Source of the DNA: Asparagopsis taxiformis
Taxonomy: Eukaryota > Rhodophyta > Florideophyceae > Bonnemaisoniales > Bonnemaisoniaceae
Length of the DNA stretch: 64,000 bases
Reading direction: 5' to 3'
Assembly: GCA_030407315.1 (NCBI GenBank)
Contig: JALQPE010000100.1
Span: 186,001-250,000, forward strand
Below the pieces are notes generated by a model, which did no database searches, was not told the DNA's origin, and saw nothing but the letters and a program-made list of their open reading frames with translations. Each line of letters opens with the position of its first letter. Positions within the stretch are counted from its first letter, which is position 1. The position numbers and the translations under genes are program-made. Positions 19,622 through 32,332 of the stretch are shown in pieces.

Positions 19622-21436
19622 TTTCCAAAGGATTCGTGTAGGATGGCGGCATTTGTCGAAGATGGGCTGGGAAGATGTGTGTATTGTTCGTTTGTGTTCT
19701 GTGCTCAGTGTCAAAAAGCATGGAACATTTGACACCTGTGAGATGGAGGACGAGCAAAAGGTGGTGGATGATTCAATCGAGTACTGGAAAGTTCGCGGCG
19801 ATGTTGCAATACACGATGATTTGGAGCGAATGGCCGCACGTACCATGTAGCATGTTGAGACAGGCATTTCGACTAGTCATATTAAGGGGAAGCCATGTCT
19901 AACATTTAATATGCTGGATACGAAGAATGGCGGGTGTTTACAAATGAGATATGTGTGCGGGACAGATTTATGTTGGCCGTATAGCAAGGAGTTGTCTGCA
20001 TACATGGATCATTATCGATTCGGAGACTGTGATTTTCATGAGTATCAGGAAATGCAAAGAGCGAAAGAAGAAACCACGGCATGTTTATTCAGTGAAAAGT
20101 AGACTACAGTGTACCAGAGTAAACGGGATGCGTTTAAAATTAGATAGTCTTCTGAGTACCGAGTTGTTCGAAGCCGACTTTTCGTAGAACACAACATTTG
20201 CTCGTCGCTTCCGTTGACAGAATAACCTATTATCCCGCCCGCAACAGCTCGTCCCGCGACAACACCCGCAGCACATCCCAGCACCAGCACGCCCATCACC
20301 TCATGTCGCAGCAGAAACAACATCCCATCGATCATCTCCAGCGATGAATCTGGGCGCTACTCTGGAATTCTGGGAGAGCGAACACAACGAGCGAGTATGA
20401 CTAATAGAAACACGTTGCACATATAATTTTATAGAATAAATGCAGTTATTGTTATCAAATACCGACTCTGGTATGGTCACATTGCTTTGGAAACTACTAT
20501 TGACTAATACAGTTCAAGCGCAACTTGCAAGGCAGAAATAAGCCGATTGTCGACAGACTGTCAAGATTGTAAACGAAGTAAGCTGCGAAAGGCTGTGAGA
20601 CACACGAATTGAGCTGAGCAGTGATAAACTTGGAACTGTCAGCGGAATTACAGCCAGTCAGTCAATATGTTCATCTCATTGGCCACAATTCAATCAACTT
20701 ATGATGCATCAATCAACATCAAAAAGTTTTCAGATTCTGGTTCCGAAATTCCGTTCTGTACATGTCGAAATCAGTGTTTTAGGTGAGTTGAGGACGACAA
20801 CCTTCTGTCGATCCCGGCACAGGTTGATCCCAGCCGCCCGGACCCCGCTCTACCATCCGCTACTGGGTTGGGAGATAGGTGTCCGGGCTCCGAAGTATCC
20901 ATCCACTCGACACAGCCCTCGGACTGCTAGGATCGCGCGAGGCGTCAGCCTCGTGGAATCGGCGCTCTAGCTCGCGAGTTCGAAGCATTAGCCCTAGCTA
21001 CTTATCCTACAGGGCTAAGGTCCTGCACCTACCATCAGTTATTATCTAGTCAGGCTGCAGCGGAAGACTGTAAAAATGTTGACCGTCGACACCGTTTAGC
21101 GTAGGGTTAGAAATTACAAAAACTTTGAAAAATCTAGACGCCTAAATTCTATTCTACAATTGCCATACGACAATGTTTTCCCGAACATTTCTCATACTGT
21201 GTTTTCAGTTCATGTTCTGTCTAGATATTACCGAAATAGTAAGGATTTCGAGACTGTGTTGCTTGCAATGTTCAGTATAGAGGCCCTTCCAAGTCTACAA
21301 ATTCTTATATAAAAAACTGAAGAATAGCGTTGAATAGACCTTCGAGAAACGAAGATCTCAGTATTTAAATTCAGGTGTGAATTTTTTCAGCATAGCATAT
21401 TCGATATATATTTCATAAACTGTTATCTCGGAGAAA
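19622..21436. other. no gene recognised
   Basis: Several short open frames exist but none has domain-like content. A structured-looking GC-rich stretch lies at 20800-21010; I could not fold it as a tRNA. Confidence 0.5.
21306..21315 (+). promoter_or_regulatory. TATA box upstream of the CAP gene
   Basis: TATATAAAAA lies 131 bases before the CAP gene ATG. Position and match are the only evidence. Confidence 0.45.
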
Positions 21437-21907
21437 ATGCCTGATAAGAAGAAGTCAAAGAAGGATAAAGCGGGCTTGCCAAACCCGATCCCTCAGAAGG
21501 AATGGAGAGCTGAGATTTTACGACTGGTGAACAAGGCAAGGAGAGAGGAAGGAGTACCATCGCTCAGCAGCAATAGTAAGCTAACTAAAGCAGCGAAAAT
21601 GCAAAGCAAATACCAAGCACAAATAAATTCTGTCTCTCATACAGGATCAGAAAACAGTGATATAAGAGCTCGAATAATTAGCACTGGATACAAAGCTAGA
21701 GCATATGGAGAAAATGTCGCTGGAGGCCAGCAAACTCCAGCTCATGTATTCCGAAGCTGGATGAGCAGCCCTGGTCACAAAAGAAATATCCTAGATCCTG
21801 ACTTCGTAGAAATGGGTCTATATGTAACAGTATCTGCTGAGAACAGATCCTACTGGACCCAGACTTTTGCCGGTCCTGGAGCTGCCACAGAGCCTGGTGG
21901 GCAGTAG
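21437..21907 (+). CDS. CAP-domain (SCP/PR-1/YkwD-like) protein
   Basis: The 156-residue protein is nearly all one CAP domain. It has the helix LRLVNKARREEGVPSL, SHTG (His68), YGENVAGG (Glu92), the signature SPGHKRNILDPDFVEMGLYV (His114, Glu125) and the closing strand YWTQTFAG. These residues match the His/Glu cluster of the family. CAP proteins are usually secreted and act in defence, signalling or sterol binding. This one lacks a signal peptide: its N-terminus is MPDKKKSKKDKAG, strongly basic. Either it works inside the cell, is exported otherwise, or an upstream exon is missed. The C-terminus is Gly/Pro-rich. The gene is single-exon with TAG stop and no close neighbour. Confidence 0.85.
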   Translation: MPDKKKSKKDKAGLPNPIPQKEWRAEILRLVNKARREEGVPSLSSNSKLTKAAKMQSKYQAQINSVSHTGSENSDIRARIISTGYKARAYGENVAGGQQTPAHVFRSWMSSPGHKRNILDPDFVEMGLYVTVSAENRSYWTQTFAGPGAATEPGGQ

Positions 21908-22826
21908 AGACTTCAAGAATCGTAACTTGTTTCCCCAAATTGTCTACATTAGATTTGAATAGAAGGAATATGCATGCAAATAATAATCTTTTGCGGTGAT
22001 GCCCTTCATGCCAGCTGAGGTGAGCTCGTTTGAAAGTAGATAACATGCATTCTGTCTGGATAACCATTTATTAAACTTTTAGAAATTTTAGAATAATCTA
22101 AATTCCAAGAACGGCTAGAAACCTCCAACAGATAACTCTACTTTAGAGCTGAACAGAATTAATTCTGTTAAAAAATAATTATTTTTTTTGCAAACAGAAT
22201 AAATCAGGATACTTGAACGTACCGTTTGGTCACGCATTGTCACGTTAGTACCATTCTTCTGTAAGTACCGGAACTCTGCAGAGTTGAATCATAATTTTTG
22301 GAAATATTCTGCTTATATGTAATGCAGAATGTAGCTGAAGATATGCTTGAAAGGCACTGGCATCAAAACATTTAAAATTGGTATAAAATTGGATACTTTA
22401 ACTGTATAGTGAGTACGACATCACATCCATGACATAACACGAGTTTTGTAAAGGCTTTTTCAGGCGGAGCATGGGTGAGCGTGGGATTTAAATTCACCAA
22501 TAGAGTGGTACATCATGTCCATGACCGGTGCGTGTGATACAATATGGCAAGTGGTATTGTTACGTCGATTTAGGTGTAAATATTACAATTTACAACTATG
22601 ATAAATTTTTCTCCCCAGACGAATTGAATGTCCACACGTGACAAGATTTCGGCATCAGATCTATTGTCGGCGCCTTGATAACCTCGGGTGCTTCCTTGTC
22701 ATGGCTCAAGCGCTATCTAATTAGATCAATCTCACGGAGGGAAGAACGCAGAGGCGCAGTTGCAGTTTTTTAGAGGGTATGGACTGGCTAGGCAAGGCCT
22801 TTTTCGATATGAACGCTTATGATCTC
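21908..22826. other. no gene recognised
   Basis: AT-rich sequence with no credible coding frame. The last five bases (ATCTC) are one half of the target duplication of the following solo LTR. Confidence 0.5.
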
Positions 22827-23493
22827 TGTAGTATACGTGGCAATTCCGAAATTGCAAATATTTACGTTTTCCGCGGAATTCGAATTTCGGCGGACACGAC
22901 CGGCGACAGCAATGCACGAACATTGCTGGCGCATGCGCGCGCGCAACCGGCACACGTGTGCAACGAACGTACTGGCAACGGCCAACGGACCAACGGGTCC
23001 CTACGTGTGACCCACAAGGTCCTTTCCCATTCGGGGACATTACGAACAGTGTTTACACTGTAAAGCGATGCCATCGTGGCCATATAGGTATTGGCATCGT
23101 GCCGGGAGGGAAAGGGGACAATACATCGAACGAGCAACGGCTCTAGTCTACGACTGACTTCTACGTTTTACGTTTACGTTTTGCCTAGCGAGGCTTCGTC
23201 TCCGTCGAGCTGCGTACTCCCTACCCATCGCCGCACGTAAGGCTGATTGCGTGTAGTGCCTCCGGGCTTGGTTGAGAGCGCCTCCGGTGACGTACCACCT
23301 CGTTTGCTAACGTAATCCTCGCGTGGATTGTTGCGTCGTGACGCTCGTGTCTACTCGCTAACCACTCTACCTTCTACCGTTCTAATAACAATACAGTCAA
23401 ACACCAGCGGGTGGACTGCTCGTTTCGTTTCGTAAGGACAGCGTGTCCACTGGCTCGTACCAGCTACTACGTCTAACGAACTATCGTTCCACA
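22827..23493. repeat. solo LTR (667 bp) with ATCTC target duplication
   Basis: The repeat begins TGTAGTATACG and ends GTTCCACA. It is flanked on both sides by ATCTC (22822-22826 and 23494-23498), a perfect 5-bp target duplication. A related LTR is at 46676-47337. No internal retroelement sequence adjoins it, so it formed by LTR-LTR recombination. Confidence 0.92.
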
Positions 23494-23498
23494 ATCTC

Positions 23499-24028
23499 CA
23501 GATCTTTTCGTTTTGAAATGTGCAATGGAGGTTCTGCAGCAGATAACTAATTTATGCGCTGAAACTGGCTCAAAATGTTTTGATCCGTTCATTATCTCAT
23601 GTAGATAACGCAACTCAAGTGACAGATTTGACGGTTAGAGCTACCTTAAGCCGGTGCGCAATTTCTCTTGACACCGTCGAAGACGAAATAGATAAACTGT
23701 CTATGGTGCTAACAACTAGTACGTGCAGTTACACATTACTCACTTCAGCACTCTGAATCAAGAAGATCACATAGCAGGAGAAACGAAAGATTTGGAATGT
23801 ATTGTGCTACTTCAAACCTACTTCAGTGCAGATAATTGATCGACTCGATTTCATCTGACCAAAAGAAGTATCTATAGAATGGTTTGGGTTTATTGGGATT
23901 GAAAGAAGAGAATGATGAATTGGTTCTGCTGATACGTCTGAAATGGAAAGGGAACTCATATATCTTCTAGCACGATCGATGTTCTGGATGACTGATGGAC
24001 GCCACAACAAAACTGGTACCGGTAATGA
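23499..24028. other. no gene recognised
   Basis: The minus frame of the methyltransferase stays open past its TAG for another 67 codons, but the content does not look conserved or domain-like. Confidence 0.45.
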
Positions 24029-26935
24029 CTAGCTCGTCACCAATTGGAGCTCATTAGCGTCCCAGACATAAAAGCTATCCTGCATATCAGCTAAGGTCAA
24101 TGGTTTGTCTTCTACGCCAGGCATTTCATAAGAATACTGAAGACCCTCCATCTCCGGCTTGATTCGCACTCTCCACAAAACGACGAGGCACTGTCCTTTC
24201 TTTGACAGTTCTTCAAGACTATTGTTATGGAGTACACGCCTTACAGGGTAATTTTCGTGAGGTGCAGGGAGTGCTAGTTGTGCTAGTCCAACACATTCAC
24301 CATCCACTAGAAGCTGCACATCACAATCTGGACGTAAACTATCCAGTATTGTTCCCTGTTCAATTGTATTGTTGGCACCGTCCACTTTGGACATCTTGTG
24401 GTGGATGTTAGTATTTTCTTTCCCTTCCTCTATTCTCGGCTTCTTTTTTGCTTGAACCCCACATTCTGTGTCATCAACTCGATCAACTGGTTGTTTCAGA
24501 GTGGATATTTTCTTTCTCAGCCTCCCATGTGCCAGTCGGAAGCATTCAGGGTCTTTTTCAATTGAGACGCATGATCTTCTTGTTTCAATACATGCCAAAG
24601 CTGTTGTTAAAGTTCCTCCATAAGCATCAAGAACAAGACCTCCATCTGGACAGAAGGTTGTCAAAAGCTCTACTAGTAGGTCAATGCTTTTTTCTTCCAC
24701 TCTAACGATGGACTTTTTCCCGGGATATTTGAGCTTGTTTCTGGTCACTGGAACATTGGTAATAGAAGCAAAACGTCTCGGTAGTGGACATGAAATACGG
24801 TGGTACGGGCTTGAGAAATCTGGTTCAAACTGCTGTGGATGACTTCCACCCTTCCTCGCTACGATTCCGTACTCAGTCATGTTCTGAGGGAAAGAAGAAA
24901 GTCGATGAAATTGAATTCGCTTCGGGCACTTTGTGATGCTGAATACGTGGCTCATTGCTCGGAATCCAGTTTCTCTAAGAAAAGAAATCCACTTCTGAAA
25001 GTACCTTACTGAGGAGAAAATGAATACGAATCCACCTGGCTTCAGAACACGGTTTGCGAACTGACAGAAACTAGAAATCTCTTTGTCATCGTGCTTGTCA
25101 CAAAAGTTCTGCCCAGTTCCTGACGTGTTTGGCTCCAGTCCATAAGGCGGATCAGTCAAAATCATATCAGCCTGGGCATCATCTGACTTTCCTACTCTGA
25201 CATCATACTCTTGCCATGGCATTTGATGACATTCGATTCCCTTTCTCTATAAGAGTTTGTATGGTGATGCCTCCTCAAGTCCATCAGAAAACTTGCCATT
25301 TATCACAGTGCTGTCAACATGACGAACAGTATCTAGGCGCTCGGATGTCTGTGTCTGGTTTCGCGCTGTGTTTAGAAACGAATTTTGACGAGGGCTGGAA
25401 CGCCCTGTTGTATCCATTCTTGCGCAGACGGATTTCGGTTCAGATTCCAAAACATCACTGAAGTCTGGAGTGCCAAAACTTCTCGGAATGTTTGATTCCG
25501 TCATAGGAGAGTTGTGCGCTACGTTGTTTCTTCCGGTAACAATTGGTACGTCAGTTTCCTCCAATGTTGCTACTGGTGTGGTCTTTTCATCACTTTCTTT
25601 CCTTTTTTCATGATTTATGGCTTCTATCTCCGGACCATTTTTTGTACTGGCAGTTTCACCTGGCTCAATGTTGTTTTCGGTTGAAGAATTAGCCTGTACA
25701 CCAAACTGTGCCCGATACTTCGCTTCTTTGATCGGACCAGATGATGGATATAGTTTAAAGAACAATCTTCGCAGGAATGGGATTATTTCGTTGTCATTGC
25801 CAATGTTATCCTCAACTTCATCATCCAATCTGGTTGTTCGGAGCAAGTTTTCATGTGTGGCTTCCATATCGCTTGGCCAGACACCGCTTTCAAGGAACTT
25901 CTCGAACTTTCTCGCTTCGTAAAGTGCTTTAGAAGCTTTCTTGTACTGTTCTGTGACAGCTGAATGTTGAACTGGTCGATACTGTTTTTCCTGGCACAAC
26001 CCTCGCAATCTGTACAAGGTATTGACCTGCACTTGCTCTCCATCTTCTCCTTCTCCTTTCATGAATATTGTAGACTGTTTCAGGGATGTGATATTAAGAA
26101 ATCTACGGAACACCCTGCAGTCAATTTTGCATGAGATCGTTTCCCTAGCAATAGTGTAGTCCGGGCGATCTTTTTGAGCAAGCTGAACTGCAGCCAGCTC
26201 TACCAACTCCTCATTCATGATCTTCCCGATCGTGTCAATTACAATGTGAGATAATCTGGCTGCAGTTGCTGCAATTTGCTTCAAAATACTTTCCTTTGCA
26301 TGACTTGCTCCATCATATGCAGCAGCGACTTCAGAAATGGTTATCTTCTTGGCAGACTTCTCACTCTGCAAGCGATCGTACTCCTCACGGAGTCCAAATA
26401 GAACATCATAGAACGTTGGCTCCACGTAAAATGCATCTGAATGCTTTTCATTTTGTGAACGAGCGAGTTGCCGCAGAGTGAGTAATTGGAAACCACCTTT
26501 CAACATCGTTACTGGCCATTTGAATGTTTCCCATTCCTTTCTTACTTGTTCGTCTTCGTCTCTAGTTAATTGCATTATTGCTGTGTAACGGTGGAAGCCG
26601 TCAACAATCCCGAACCAATCCGTCCGGGAATCAATTTTCTCCTTCACCTCATCAGAGCTCAAACCCAAGCTTTGAAAGTGGGACGAAAGATGATGTCGAT
26701 GCGCCCCAGTCAAAGGCATAACTATTGCCTAGTCAGAACCCGAAGTGAAACCCGTTGTAGTGAATATGGCTTTTAAACGATCCACACCAGACTGAGAGAT
26801 TTTCCGAATCCTCGTAAGAGGAACACATGCAGTAGGGTCTACAGTTGTATTCACAGACTCATTTATCACCTCTGCAAACCTTGGGGTCAAAATCTGCTTG
26901 GTGTGTATACTGCTGATCTTTTTCGATTTTACCAA
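24029..26935 (-). pseudogene. ParB-like plus DNA methyltransferase fusion, broken by two in-frame TAG codons
   Basis: One minus-strand frame of about 969 codons has no TAA or TGA and only two internal TAGs, at 26731-26729 and 25249-25247. The first part is ParB-like (VPLTRIRKISQSGVDRLK, then WFGIVDGFHRYTAIMQL), a fold that binds DNA and hydrolyses CTP in ParB proteins. The C-terminal part is an N4-cytosine/N6-adenine methyltransferase: MILTDPPYGL is the catalytic DPPY motif and VLDAYGGTLTTALACIE is the SAM-binding motif. DPPY precedes the SAM motif, the beta-class order. A further 100 residues of unknown function follow. Both TAGs fall inside conserved stretches, so this is one gene, now interrupted or read through. 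ParB-methylase fusions are typical of phage and mobile elements, so mobile origin is likely. Confidence 0.8.
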
Positions 26936-29097
26936 AGTCTCTTTCCTGTCACGCGACCGGAGTTTTCATTGACTCATTTGAGTGATAGCTCTTGGTGGAG
27001 ATGGAAACAGCAGGAACAAAATGGGATTCCTAGTTTGCAAGAAGAAGAAAAGCCTGAAAAACAAAGCTCCTTGAGATCAGAAAATTAGACGACAATGTCA
27101 GAAGGGGTAGTAATCTCTGCGGAGATCGGTCATAATACCATCTGCTCCCATGGGTATTGCACCACTGATAGTGCACACAGACTATTTTCGATTTCATGTC
27201 AGACATCGTTGAAAAACATCAACAGCTACCGAGGAGAGATTAGTCTTACAGTTTTCCTTCTTTTACCCGGTAACAACCGGGTCTTCGTTTACATTGATAA
27301 TGAACATTTTTTCGCTAGGGCAAGCATTCTGGCTGCGCGGGAATGGATAACATAACTGGCATCACTCACAATACTACGTAACAGCACTGCATACGCTGTC
27401 TATTCTCAGAATTACAGTGACATCTCTTGCCCTTGCCTATTCAACATACGTACTCTACACTTGTGACATGTGTAGTACTCTGAACAAGTGATCAGATGTC
27501 TTATTGACAGGATACTAGGACCTGCAGGTCTTGGTAAAATTTTCATCAAACTCGATGATTAACTCCCCGTATCTATGACCATTTTTCTGTTCCATGAATT
27601 CCAGTGGTGCTACCAGATGCCACGTAGGCAATAGCTAACTTGACGTGACTTTCGGTCAAAAGAATGAAGCCACTTCCAGATCAATAAGAATAGGGAGTAG
27701 ATTATTCCTATCGAGAGGCGTTTCTTGTCGATAGTACTACGGTACAACTTTTGGAACCAGTTTTTACTGTCCAATAGGCTATATAAACGATAGGAAAGTT
27801 TTCTACGTGAATTTTCATTCGGAGTTTCAGAGGTTTCATGAGTTCCATACGAACCATTTGAGAGCTATGAAAATACTGCAATATGTGTACCCCTTCCAGT
27901 ACTGGCTGGGAACGGGAAGGGTTCTATTACGAATGGGAGTCATTTCAACTATCCTCAGAACGTCTATGACGTACAAGAAAGTCGCCAGTAAAACAGGCAC
28001 CGGCTGACGGGACGTTTCGTTAGTTTCTCCTTACCAGTTAAGCATCACTCTCTCAGCAGGAGCTGAAGCTTCTATACCGGAAGTCAGCACTTTTAGTCAC
28101 TTGCCATTGCGCAGCACAAATCTGAAGAAACGAAATCCATTCCAGTGACTGAAATTATTGGTATAGTTGGAACAAAGAAATCAATCTAGGCATTGCAGAC
28201 GTGGCCGACAACGAAAGGTACTAGTGGATCAGAATTTGAGTATAAATATCCAAACATTGCACGGCGCATTCAAAATTTATTTTTTGAATAAATAAAGATA
28301 TTCTAATGGACTTTTTCAGCCCAGCTATATAGGTGGCTGAGAGGCTAAGACATGATGTTGGTTCAGAAACAGAAAAGATAACCCATCCAGTGTCCGTTTT
28401 AAGATACGTCACGAGCGAAACAGTGACTTGTCATGTTTTTTACAGAAATTCAGACATGGCGAACATCCAGAGGTGTTTCGAATTATAGATATCCGCCCAT
28501 AGGTTCGCAGTCGTTGAAACGTATCTGACCTGTTCCCAGACCTTGACAAAGTGCTATATTTTAATCCTTTCTAGGGCCCAATTTCCTATTGCCAGATAGT
28601 ACAGAAGAAGGCCAAGTCCTATTTGAACGTTTCCGCTGATCAGCTCTTTGGCATAACTCGCGGAACAAGGCTGTAGTTGCAAGGACCGTTCCGAAAAGTT
28701 CTGCCTCCCTTTTGTTCAGCACACTTTAACTTCAGATACTTAAGCTCATTTTATTCGATATATAGAGTTGACGCTCCTGGAACCATATTTGCCCTCCATG
28801 AGATCTAGCTGATTCTCTCAGGAAGCACCTGGTCTACGTAACCACCGTTTTCAATCGAAGTGACAATAGCCAAGGCTAACTCCCTCAAAATCTCGACCTT
28901 CCGAGGAAACGCAGCTCTCAAACTATTTTTGGGCCTACCTTTGGTGATATTCTGTCGCGCTGTGTGATATTGGTTGGTGTTTTTCTGAGACAGTCTACTT
29001 GAAATTGATTGCATATTGTCCTCTACGATTGCATCGTCTATCACCACAAATTTCGAACGTTTACACCACTGAGTTCGTATCTGCTGTAAATAACGAC
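26936..29097. other. no clear gene; possible short minus-strand frame at 28805-29155
   Basis: No convincing coding frame in 2.1 kb. The 116-codon minus frame at 28805-29155 has plausible composition (RPKNSLRAAFPRKVEILREL) but no recognised domain, and it overlaps the start of the next gene. Confidence 0.4.
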
Positions 29098-31324
29098 ATG
29101 TGGAACCATGAACATCAATCCAGTGACTCGGATTCAGAGAAATCATCCATATCATCTCATGGGTGGGATGAAACTACCTGTATGTTAATACCAAGCGATG
29201 CCGAAAACCATGGTGGAACTGTTGAAATAGGAGATGGAGAGCAGGAAGAAATCAGGATTGAAGAGCTTCATGCCAGAAAATCCCGACGTGGATACCTATG
29301 CATCAACCGAACGAGTGACTGTACAAAGGTTCCATCAACACTGGGGAAAAGACGTCGAGATGCTTTCACGGCACTTATCGATGGTAAACTCTCTGCTGTT
29401 AAATGTTGTAAGCGAAAAATGTGTTTTCTTGAGTCAGATAAGCCTTTTCTGAGAAGAAGGATGGAAGAAATTTCCAAAATGTCTAACGATGAACGCCGGC
29501 GCGCTCTTCAGGATATGCTTCAGTTTACATATACATCAAACGGCTTGAAACCCATGTTTTATTATGACGGGAGGTCTGTCTGTGCATCATTCCTCGAGAA
29601 AGCTTTCGCTTCTCCAGAGATCTCCAGTCTTCAGTCAAATGTACCCCTGGATATATATTGAAGTGCAATGAGCGTGTTCTATCAAGTAATTTGGATGCTC
29701 CTGCGCCTGGCCGAAATTCTATTGTTTCATTTCTCGAGCTAATTGCAGACTCAAAAGCGGGGAAGATGCCTGACAGGGATGAGCAGCACTTGCCATTCTT
29801 CAAGAAGCAGGAGGTGTATGAAAGATTCAAATATGAGTTTACACTGCTTCATTCTACTGTTACCCTATCTTCTTCTTACTTCTTCGACACATGGAAACAA
29901 TACTGCCCAAGTATTAAGGTCAGAAAAGTCGCGAGGTTTGCAAAATGCGATGTATGTGAAGAAATCAGAGCTGCGCTACTACAAGCCTCTAGGCCTGGAT
30001 GTTCTACTGAGTTTATTTTAGAACGAAGAAGAATCCATGTAGACATGGTATTTCGTGAGAGGCTGGAGTACCAGAAGAAATCAGAGAGAGCTGTCCTTCA
30101 CCAAGATCGATATTGCTCGATCTGTGTTGATGGAGCCGACCAATCAGCATTTGGTCTCCCGCATTTCGCCACTAGCACGAAGAGTATGAGAGGAAGGGCT
30201 TTGCGCGTGAGGTTAATTGGAATTCTAGAGCATGGAAGGTAGAAAAAGCTCCATCTGTTCACAATGACAGAGGAATTTCAGACAGGAGCAAACCATATTA
30301 TTGAATGTGCACATCGTTTCCTCCTGGAACGTGTAAGAAGCGGCCCTTTACCACCAACCTTATATGTGCAGCTCGATAACTGCTCCAGGGAAAACAAGAA
30401 CCGTTACTTTTTTGCCTTTCTGGAATGTTTGGTTGCTTGGAAGGTGTTCGAGGAAGTTCATGCCTCTTTTTTGCCCGTGGGTCACACCCATTCTGACATA
30501 GACCAGAGCTTTAGTTGCACATCACGTCGTCTTCGAACCAATGATGCGATAACACTTTCGGACCTTCACACACAGCTCCGCCAAGCATATACTCCCGCGC
30601 CATTCGATGGTCACGTTAAACACGTAGCCAACTTTTCGGGTCTTTGCAAAGAAGGGAAGAACCTTACAAAAGTGAAGAGGTTCAGTAATTACCAGTACTT
30701 CAAGTTCAATAGACGAGACTTTCGAAGTATTGAAACTGGTGATTGCAACCATTCGCATGAAACAATATGCTACGTTAAGAATTCATGGTCGGAAGAGTGG
30801 AGAGTGCTTAATGGAGGGAATCAATGCATGGACACGTTTATCCGAAATGTACCAGATCTCCGCAATACTCCACCGAACAGCATAGAATATCCTGATGGTG
30901 CTCGAGAGGTTGAGCTTCGGTTCAGATCTGAAGAAGGGAGGATAAACTCAAGTTCGAAAACAAAATGGCAACCTTGAGAGATACAGCCTTTGGGGTATTT
31001 CGAACTAGAGAAGAGAAGTTCCATTGGGATTTATCATCAAGCATTGAAATGAAAATAATCTTATCTCCTAAGGATGCATTTTCTACAGAGGAAGCTGAAC
31101 TAAGCGAACTGGAAGGAGAGAGCAAGTATCAGAATCAACTCCAGAACAAACACGGGTACCAGCAAAATTACTTTGTGGCAGTTAGACCTGAAGTTTCTAC
31201 CTCTTCTTGTGCATTCTGGATCGCCAAAATTAATAAGGTGGTCAAGAGCAGAGACGGAAATGCTTGCAGTCTGGATGTACACTGGTATGAACCTTCATCT
31301 GGAGGTAATGTTTCAAACCGGTAA
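29098..31324 (+). pseudogene. decayed transposon-encoded protein of the FLPVGHTHxDID (DUF7869-like) family
   Basis: Four frame segments make one protein: 29098-29661 (KRKMCFL, RRALQDML, RSVCASFLEKAF), 29658-30242 (FAKCDVCEEIR, ICVDGADQSAFGLP), 30243-30977 and 30965-31324. The third segment has LYVQLDNCSRENKNRYFF and SFLPVGHTHSDIDQSFS. The last has SCAFWIAKINKV. LDN...ENKN and VGHTHxDID are signatures of a large family found in many eukaryotic transposons, with an RNase H-like acidic pattern; I recall it as DUF7869. It is broken by a frameshift near 29650, a TAG at 30240-30242 inside EHGR-KKLHLFTM, and a frameshift near 30970. It is a dead copy. Terminal repeats were not found. Confidence 0.75.
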
Positions 31325-32332
31325 GTTACCGGTGCAGGTACTCTCCATCATATCTGTTCAACAATACTAGTGATTCCTCTCACGGAACTCCTTGGAAAAA
31401 TACTGTATCTACTGACTCTGTGTTGGTCGAGTTTGACAGTTTGACAAAGAAAGGAAATTTACGGATGAACGTCGTTAAACTTCTGCGCTCCGAATTTCCG
31501 CATTAGTTCTCGTAGTCATTTTTCCTTGGGAACTTTCAATGTGTGATGCTGTGTGCACCGAATATGACCTCAACTCTTGAACATCCGAAGCCCGAACTTC
31601 TTTTCCCAGTTGCGATGTCTATTGTTGGAACAAGAAATTGACTACAAAGTGCATTGACTGGAAGGGCCTACTCATGCGCATTATTGGTCTCTGGCAGAAG
31701 TCTGATCGATAATATCGAAGGCGATGCCGCCGAGAGATTGATGAAAATTTTTGTGAGACTCTTTATCACAACGGAAGGGCCTCTGCAATTCTTCAGCCTC
31801 TGGAGCCTCAGAGAAGAAAGATGTATTGAATTGAATCAACGGTTCCCCTTCCACAAAGAGGTAGCATATGTTTGTTTTGCATACGTCAAAGCATATGGGT
31901 CTTTGTCAAGTAGAGAGAGGCAATTCCCGCCTTCAGTCAACGCGTCAATTTTTTCATAAGCATTGTGAGAACTACAATCGAATGATGGGAGTGTGCTCGA
32001 CTATGTAAAGCATACGAGAGATAGAGTAGCACAAGAGCATGGAGAGGGTTCATATTTTGTGAAGAAGGTAGGGATTATAGACATATCTATAGATAGATAC
32101 AGAGCAGATGAAAGAAAATACGAACAATGTACAATTGTACTTTTATATTGTCGTTGTCGACCCGCTCTTCGTCGTGAATTTTGCGCAGCGTCCATCTTCA
32201 TTCTCCCATTTGCTCTCTTTTACATCACCTTCTTTTCTCTCATCTTCTACTACAGCGGTCATCGCCACGCCATTCTTGGACGAAATCTATTTTGCACTGA
32301 CAATCCGCTGTCCCTGCACATCTCCGACAACC
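31325..32332. other. no gene recognised
   Basis: Short frames only. A 101-codon frame at 31654-31959 has plausible composition but no known domain. Confidence 0.45.

Noticed and set aside
20800..21010. Structured GC-rich stretch with GAGTTCGAAGC resembling a tRNA T-arm
   Set aside because: I could not form acceptor and anticodon stems of proper length, and it has no CCA-adjacent pairing.
23807..24010. Continuation of the methyltransferase frame past its final TAG
   Set aside because: Open by chance for 67 codons; composition is not protein-like.
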